From the NCBI GenBank assembly GCA_049889815.1, contig JBMHCR010000026.1, positions 48,379 to 112,378 of the forward strand: a stretch of DNA of 64,000 nt. Direction: 5' to 3'. This document shows, piece by piece, positions 61,085 through 64,000 of this stretch. A program made the position numbers and the translations under genes. The notes beneath the pieces were generated by a model. That model made no database searches and was not told where the DNA came from. It saw nothing but the letters and a program-made list of their open reading frames with translations. Position 1 is the stretch's first letter. Each line of letters begins with the position of its first letter. The stretch comes from JBPOFY01 sp049889815 (GTDB lineage Bacteria > Verrucomicrobiota > Verrucomicrobiia > Opitutales > Coraliomargaritaceae).

Positions 61085-61717
61085 ATGCTGATCAAATCAC
61101 AAGAACTTCCGCCAATTGGAACCAATGCAATTGCACTCATTGACGAGGAACGCGCCGAGTGTGTCATCATCGATGCTCCTGCTGAGGCCTATGCCTGGGC
61201 TACAGGAATCGCGGAGAAACATGGCTGCAAAATCGTCGCGTTGATTCTAACCCACGGACACTGGGATCATATTTTGGAGGGCCACGCCTTCGCCGCCGCA
61301 GGCATACCGACTTACGGGCATCGAGACGACAGCATGATGTTTGAGGCGCCCGCGAAGATGGCGAGTTACGCAATTCCTGGTTTGGAGCTATTACCCGTGC
61401 CGATCACGAATTGGATCGAGGGTGGAGAGGTCGTCGAGCTGCTTGGCACAAAGATGGAGATACGCCACGTGCCGGGCCACTGTCCGGGCAATGTGCTAGT
61501 TTATGTGGAGTCGCAGGCAGCAGCGATCGTGGGCGATGTGATTTTCGCCGGAAGTGTCGGGCGCTACGATCTGCCCGGCGGCGACTTTGATGTATTGAAA
61601 GCGTCGATTCTGGAGCAGGTATACACGCTGCCCGATGTGACTACGATTTACCCGGGGCACGGAGGCACCACAACCGTTGCGCAGGAGAAAGCGACGAACC
61701 CATTTGTTCGCGGATGA
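61085..61717 (+). CDS. Metallo-beta-lactamase fold hydrolase (glyoxalase II-like)
   Basis: About 210 residues. The zinc motif His-x-His-x-Asp-His is LILTHGHWDHILEGHAFA, followed by RHVPGHCPGNVLVYVESQAAAIVGDVIFAGSVGRYDLPGGDFD and VTTIYPGHGGTTTVAQEKATNPFVRG, as in the hydroxyacylglutathione hydrolase-like YcbL group. It hydrolyses thioesters or similar. ATG 61085 (MLIKSQELPPIGTNAIAL) is the family start, although the frame is open to 61049. The stop overlaps the ribD start (ATGA). Confidence 0.9.
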   Translation: MLIKSQELPPIGTNAIALIDEERAECVIIDAPAEAYAWATGIAEKHGCKIVALILTHGHWDHILEGHAFAAAGIPTYGHRDDSMMFEAPAKMASYAIPGLELLPVPITNWIEGGEVVELLGTKMEIRHVPGHCPGNVLVYVESQAAAIVGDVIFAGSVGRYDLPGGDFDVLKASILEQVYTLPDVTTIYPGHGGTTTVAQEKATNPFVRG

Positions 61718-62829
61718 GTGATTCGGTACAGTCGGACTTACAATGGATGCAACACGCGCTCGAACTGGCCAAGTGTGGTTGGGGCAACACGCACCCGAAT
61801 CCGATGGTGGGGGCGGTAATTGTCGAATCGGGAGCGATTGTCGCTGAAGGTTGGCACCACGCCGCGGGTCAGCCGCATGCAGAAGTGGAGGCATTGAATG
61901 CGCTCGGGCGCGTGCCCAAGCCAGACGCCTCGATCTATGTCACACTGGAGCCCTGCAGCACCTGCGGGCGGACCGGCGCCTGCACGGATGCAGTCATTGA
62001 ATCTGGGCTCAAGCGTGTGGTCATTGGTGCCGTAGACCCCAACCCCGATCATGCAGGACAAGGGGTCGCCATTTTACGCGCTGCCGGGATCGAAGTCACC
62101 CAAGGCGTGCTCGAAGATGAGTGCACGGATTTAAATTTGATCTTCAATCATTGGATTGTGAATCAGAGCCCGCTGCTTGCTGCCAAGATGGCACTCACGC
62201 TGGATGGCAAGTTTGCCGCTGCGTCTGGGCATTCACAGTGGGTGACGGGTGAGGAGGCCCGCGCGGATGTCATGCGCTGGCGTCGCTATTTCCCAGCGAT
62301 TGCGGTCGGGGCGAACACGGTAATGCACGACGATCCTTCGTTGACCAGTCGTATCGATGGCGAAGAGTGGTGCCCGATCCGTTTTGTATTTGATCGCAGC
62401 CTTCAGACCTTTGTTTCCGACCAACTGCCGCAATTGTATACCGATGCCTATCGCGAGCGCACGGTCGTCCTGCATTCGGCAACCGCAGCATCCGAACAAC
62501 GTGAACGCGCAGAAGCTGTGGGGATTCAGCTTTGGGAGCTTCCTGAGAATGAAGGACATCTCGATACAACAGTCTTTCGAAACCGCTGCGCCGAGGCGGG
62601 CATCCTGGGTGTTTACATTGAATGCGGACCCTCCCTAGCCACTTCGCTCATCGAAAACCGACTTGCGGATTACCTCTTTAGTTATCAGGCGCCCAAGTTC
62701 ATGAGCGACTTGCAGACGCAGGGAATTGGCAGTATGCGCGAAACCCACTCGATGAACCAAGCGTTCCAATTGAACAAAGTTCGCCACGCAATTTGCGGCG
62801 AAGACGTCCTTACCCGCGGCTTCCTTTAA
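61714..62829 (+). CDS. ribD: Bifunctional riboflavin biosynthesis deaminase/reductase
   Basis: 371 residues. The N-terminal deaminase (1-~145) has zinc motif HAEVEALNALG and the PCSTCGRTGACTDAVIESG site. The C-terminal reductase (~150-371) has LLAAKMALTLDGKFAAASGHSQWVTGEEARADVMRWRRYFPAIAVGANTVMHDDPSLTSR. It catalyses the second and third steps of riboflavin synthesis from GTP. It is coupled to the MBL-fold gene; no other rib genes lie in the window. Confidence 0.95.
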   Translation: MSDSVQSDLQWMQHALELAKCGWGNTHPNPMVGAVIVESGAIVAEGWHHAAGQPHAEVEALNALGRVPKPDASIYVTLEPCSTCGRTGACTDAVIESGLKRVVIGAVDPNPDHAGQGVAILRAAGIEVTQGVLEDECTDLNLIFNHWIVNQSPLLAAKMALTLDGKFAAASGHSQWVTGEEARADVMRWRRYFPAIAVGANTVMHDDPSLTSRIDGEEWCPIRFVFDRSLQTFVSDQLPQLYTDAYRERTVVLHSATAASEQRERAEAVGIQLWELPENEGHLDTTVFRNRCAEAGILGVYIECGPSLATSLIENRLADYLFSYQAPKFMSDLQTQGIGSMRETHSMNQAFQLNKVRHAICGEDVLTRGFL

Positions 62830-62859
62830 CAACGATCAGCTTTTTTTGAGCAACGCGCT

Positions 62860-63462
62860 ATGGCCAAATACCCACTCATCATTGCCTCTGGTAACCCTCA
62901 CAAAGTCGAAGAGTTTGAACAACTGCTCGATGGGATTCCATTCACGGTTCATTCGGCAAAGGTCTGTGGTGGTATGCCCGAGGTTGAGGAAAACGGCGGC
63001 ACCTTCGTTGCCAATGCGCAGATCAAGGCTGAGGCGCTGCGCGCGATCGCCCCATCAGAAGCTTGGGTGCTTGCAGACGATTCGGGTCTCGAAGTCGATG
63101 CCCTAGATGGCGCGCCCGGTGTTTATTCTGCCCGTTACGCGGGGGAGGGTGCCCGCGATACCGAAAATGTTGCTAAACTTCTTAAAGCCCTTGGAGATCT
63201 GCCAACTGAGGAGCGCGGCGCACGTTTTCGCTGCGTGCTCTGTCTGATCGATGAACACGGTTCGGTCAGCCACTACGACGGCAGCTGTGAGGGGCACATT
63301 GGATTTCAGGCGACTGGCAGTTCTGGCTTCGGCTACGACCCGGTTTTTATCCCCGAAGGTCATCAAAAATCCTTCGCTGAGCTCGGCGATTCCGTGAAGA
63401 GCCAACTAAGTCACCGTGCCAAAGCCACCAAGTGGCTAAAAGAGACTTTGGCGGAGCTGTAA
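62860..63462 (+). CDS. rdgB: XTP/dITP diphosphatase (HAM1/RdgB)
   Basis: 200 residues. Landmarks are PLIIASGNPHKVEEFEQLL (substrate-binding), VLADDSGLEVDALDGAPGVYSARYAGEGARD and GFQATGSSGFGYDPVFIPEGHQKSFAEL (metal and nucleotide-binding). It removes non-canonical purine nucleotides from the pool. It starts 30 nt after ribD and is probably in the same transcript. Confidence 0.96.
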   Translation: MAKYPLIIASGNPHKVEEFEQLLDGIPFTVHSAKVCGGMPEVEENGGTFVANAQIKAEALRAIAPSEAWVLADDSGLEVDALDGAPGVYSARYAGEGARDTENVAKLLKALGDLPTEERGARFRCVLCLIDEHGSVSHYDGSCEGHIGFQATGSSGFGYDPVFIPEGHQKSFAELGDSVKSQLSHRAKATKWLKETLAEL

Positions 63463-63493
63463 AAAAGCCCCTTGGAAAACTGAAGGGCTTTAG
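63463..63493 (-). terminator. Hairpin between rdgB and the tail-fibre-like gene
   Basis: AAGCCC-C-TT, loop GGAAAACTG, AAGGGCTT. Read on the minus strand the stem is followed by TTTTTT, which suits termination of the leftward gene. Read on the plus strand it is followed by only a short T run, so it may also weakly stop the rdgB transcript. Confidence 0.65.
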
Positions 63494-63535
63494 AACGCCC
63501 GCCCATTCTGGAGCCCGGGAAAGCTAACATGCATT

Positions 63536-64000
63536 TTAGTTCTTCCGAATCCATATATGGTTGGGTATCGGAGATTCAAAGCCTGAATCACTCCACCCCT
63601 GAGGAGTGGGGTTTTCCGCTGGCCAAGCAATTAAACCGCCGCTCGGAACAGAAACACTGTCTACATACGCTTTGTTCGCCGCCTCATTATCTTGATCGGG
63701 AGTCGGGACTCTAACTTCTTCGGCATTTTCAAAGTTCGCGCGGTAGCCAAACATTTCAAGATCGCCTTCGATCATTGTGCTCATCGCATTAATTTCTAAG
63801 ATGTCGCCACCGATACGATTGATGAAGCCATCAAAGCGAGTATCTCCAAAGGGGCTGTAAATTTCTAGGTAGTCTGTCCTTATGCGTCCCATGACATCCA
63901 GCTCACTTGTCGTTATGCGTCCCATGACATCCATAAAATCAAAGCGTGCATCCTGCCCTTCAACGCGTCCCATGACATCCACACGATCAAAGGTTGATGG
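63536..64000 (-). CDS. Tail-fibre-like protein with DVMGRI repeats, partial
   Basis: At least 155 residues. The frame stays open to the right edge, so the N-terminus is missing from the window. Three DVMGR[IV] units (within residues encoded by 63870-63999, spaced 16 and 11 residues) precede a beta-rich region and then NEAANKAYVDSVSVPSGGLIAWPAENPTPQGW, which resembles the NKxYVD and GxIxxWx...PxGW motifs of phage tail fibre and collar proteins. The repeat DNA (GCGTCCCATGACATCCA on the plus strand, at 63884, 63917 and 63965) is nearly identical, which suggests recent duplication. Function beyond tail-fibre resemblance is unknown. Confidence 0.65.
   Translation of the reverse strand, partial: PSTFDRVDVMGRVEGQDARFDFMDVMGRITTSELDVMGRIRTDYLEIYSPFGDTRFDGFINRIGGDILEINAMSTMIEGDLEMFGYRANFENAEEVRVPTPDQDNEAANKAYVDSVSVPSGGLIAWPAENPTPQGWSDSGFESPIPNHIWIRKN

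Overview
The window reads as chromosomal DNA of a Verrucomicrobiota bacterium, most likely class Opitutae (Coraliomargarita/Puniceicoccales-like). This assignment is inferred from gene content and style: secreted proteins with a lectin-like fold, a prepilin-like protein ending in an H-x-x-FADGH motif, an SHD1-C39 protease, an imuA-imuB-dnaE2 cassette, and many short degenerate intergenic repeats. It was not tested by any search. No rRNA, CRISPR array, transposase or intact prophage is visible. The two tRNA genes are Arg-ACG and Gln-UUG.

Layout. 1-2.0 kb: two small conserved proteins, a hotdog thioesterase and an ADP-ribosylglycohydrolase-like protein. 2.2-7.7 kb: the mutagenic translesion cassette imuA-imuB-dnaE2 behind an 11-bp inverted repeat. 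7.8-9.6 kb: a RidA protein, then sbtB and sbtA (bicarbonate transporter and its PII-like regulator) on the minus strand. 10-14 kb: small hypotheticals, a fatty acid desaturase, a secreted protein and a cytosine-methyltransferase remnant. 14.1-18.2 kb: purL, which carries in-frame insertions of short palindromic repeats. 18.5-23.7 kb: a glycerophosphodiesterase, an oxidoreductase, a YmdB-type phosphoesterase, a ferredoxin, and rpsP-trmD-rplS without rimM. 23.8-32.8 kb, all minus strand: dinB, a DUF2288 protein, clpP, rpiB, a peptide-type ABC importer without ATPases, an ABC-F ATPase and a MerC-like protein. 32.8-38.2 kb: galM, a universal stress protein, a SulP anion transporter, tRNA-Arg and a PpiD-like anchored protein. 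38.5-42.4 kb: a LysM protein, a Nudix hydrolase, the pyrH-frr-proB operon and tRNA-Gln. 42.8 kb: a prepilin-like protein.

43.7-54.7 kb is a compact catabolic island. An IclR regulator and a MaoC hydratase face an eight- to nine-gene operon encoding a solute-binding-fold protein without a signal peptide, two CaiB/BaiF CoA-transferases, an enoyl-CoA hydratase, an AldA-like aldehyde dehydrogenase, a fuconolactonase-like amidohydrolase, a Gfo/Idh/MocA oxidoreductase, a zinc-type alcohol dehydrogenase and a gluconate-5-dehydrogenase-like SDR. The island ends at a strong terminator. It combines sugar-acid oxidation with CoA-thioester chemistry, and I cannot match it to a described pathway. It is the best candidate here for an undescribed system.

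54.8-57.2 kb holds a bacterial nitric oxide synthase oxygenase with an unusual substitution, opposite a lactonase-like beta-propeller. 57.3-63.5 kb has a C39 protease, a TPR protein and a glycosyltransferase, then a metallo-beta-lactamase-fold hydrolase, ribD and rdgB. The right edge cuts a tail-fibre-like gene built on a DVMGRI repeat.

A second layer is repetitive DNA. At least six families of short degenerate repeats occupy most of the longer gene-free stretches, and some copies have become part of proteins (PurL, and the N-terminus of the DUF2288 protein).
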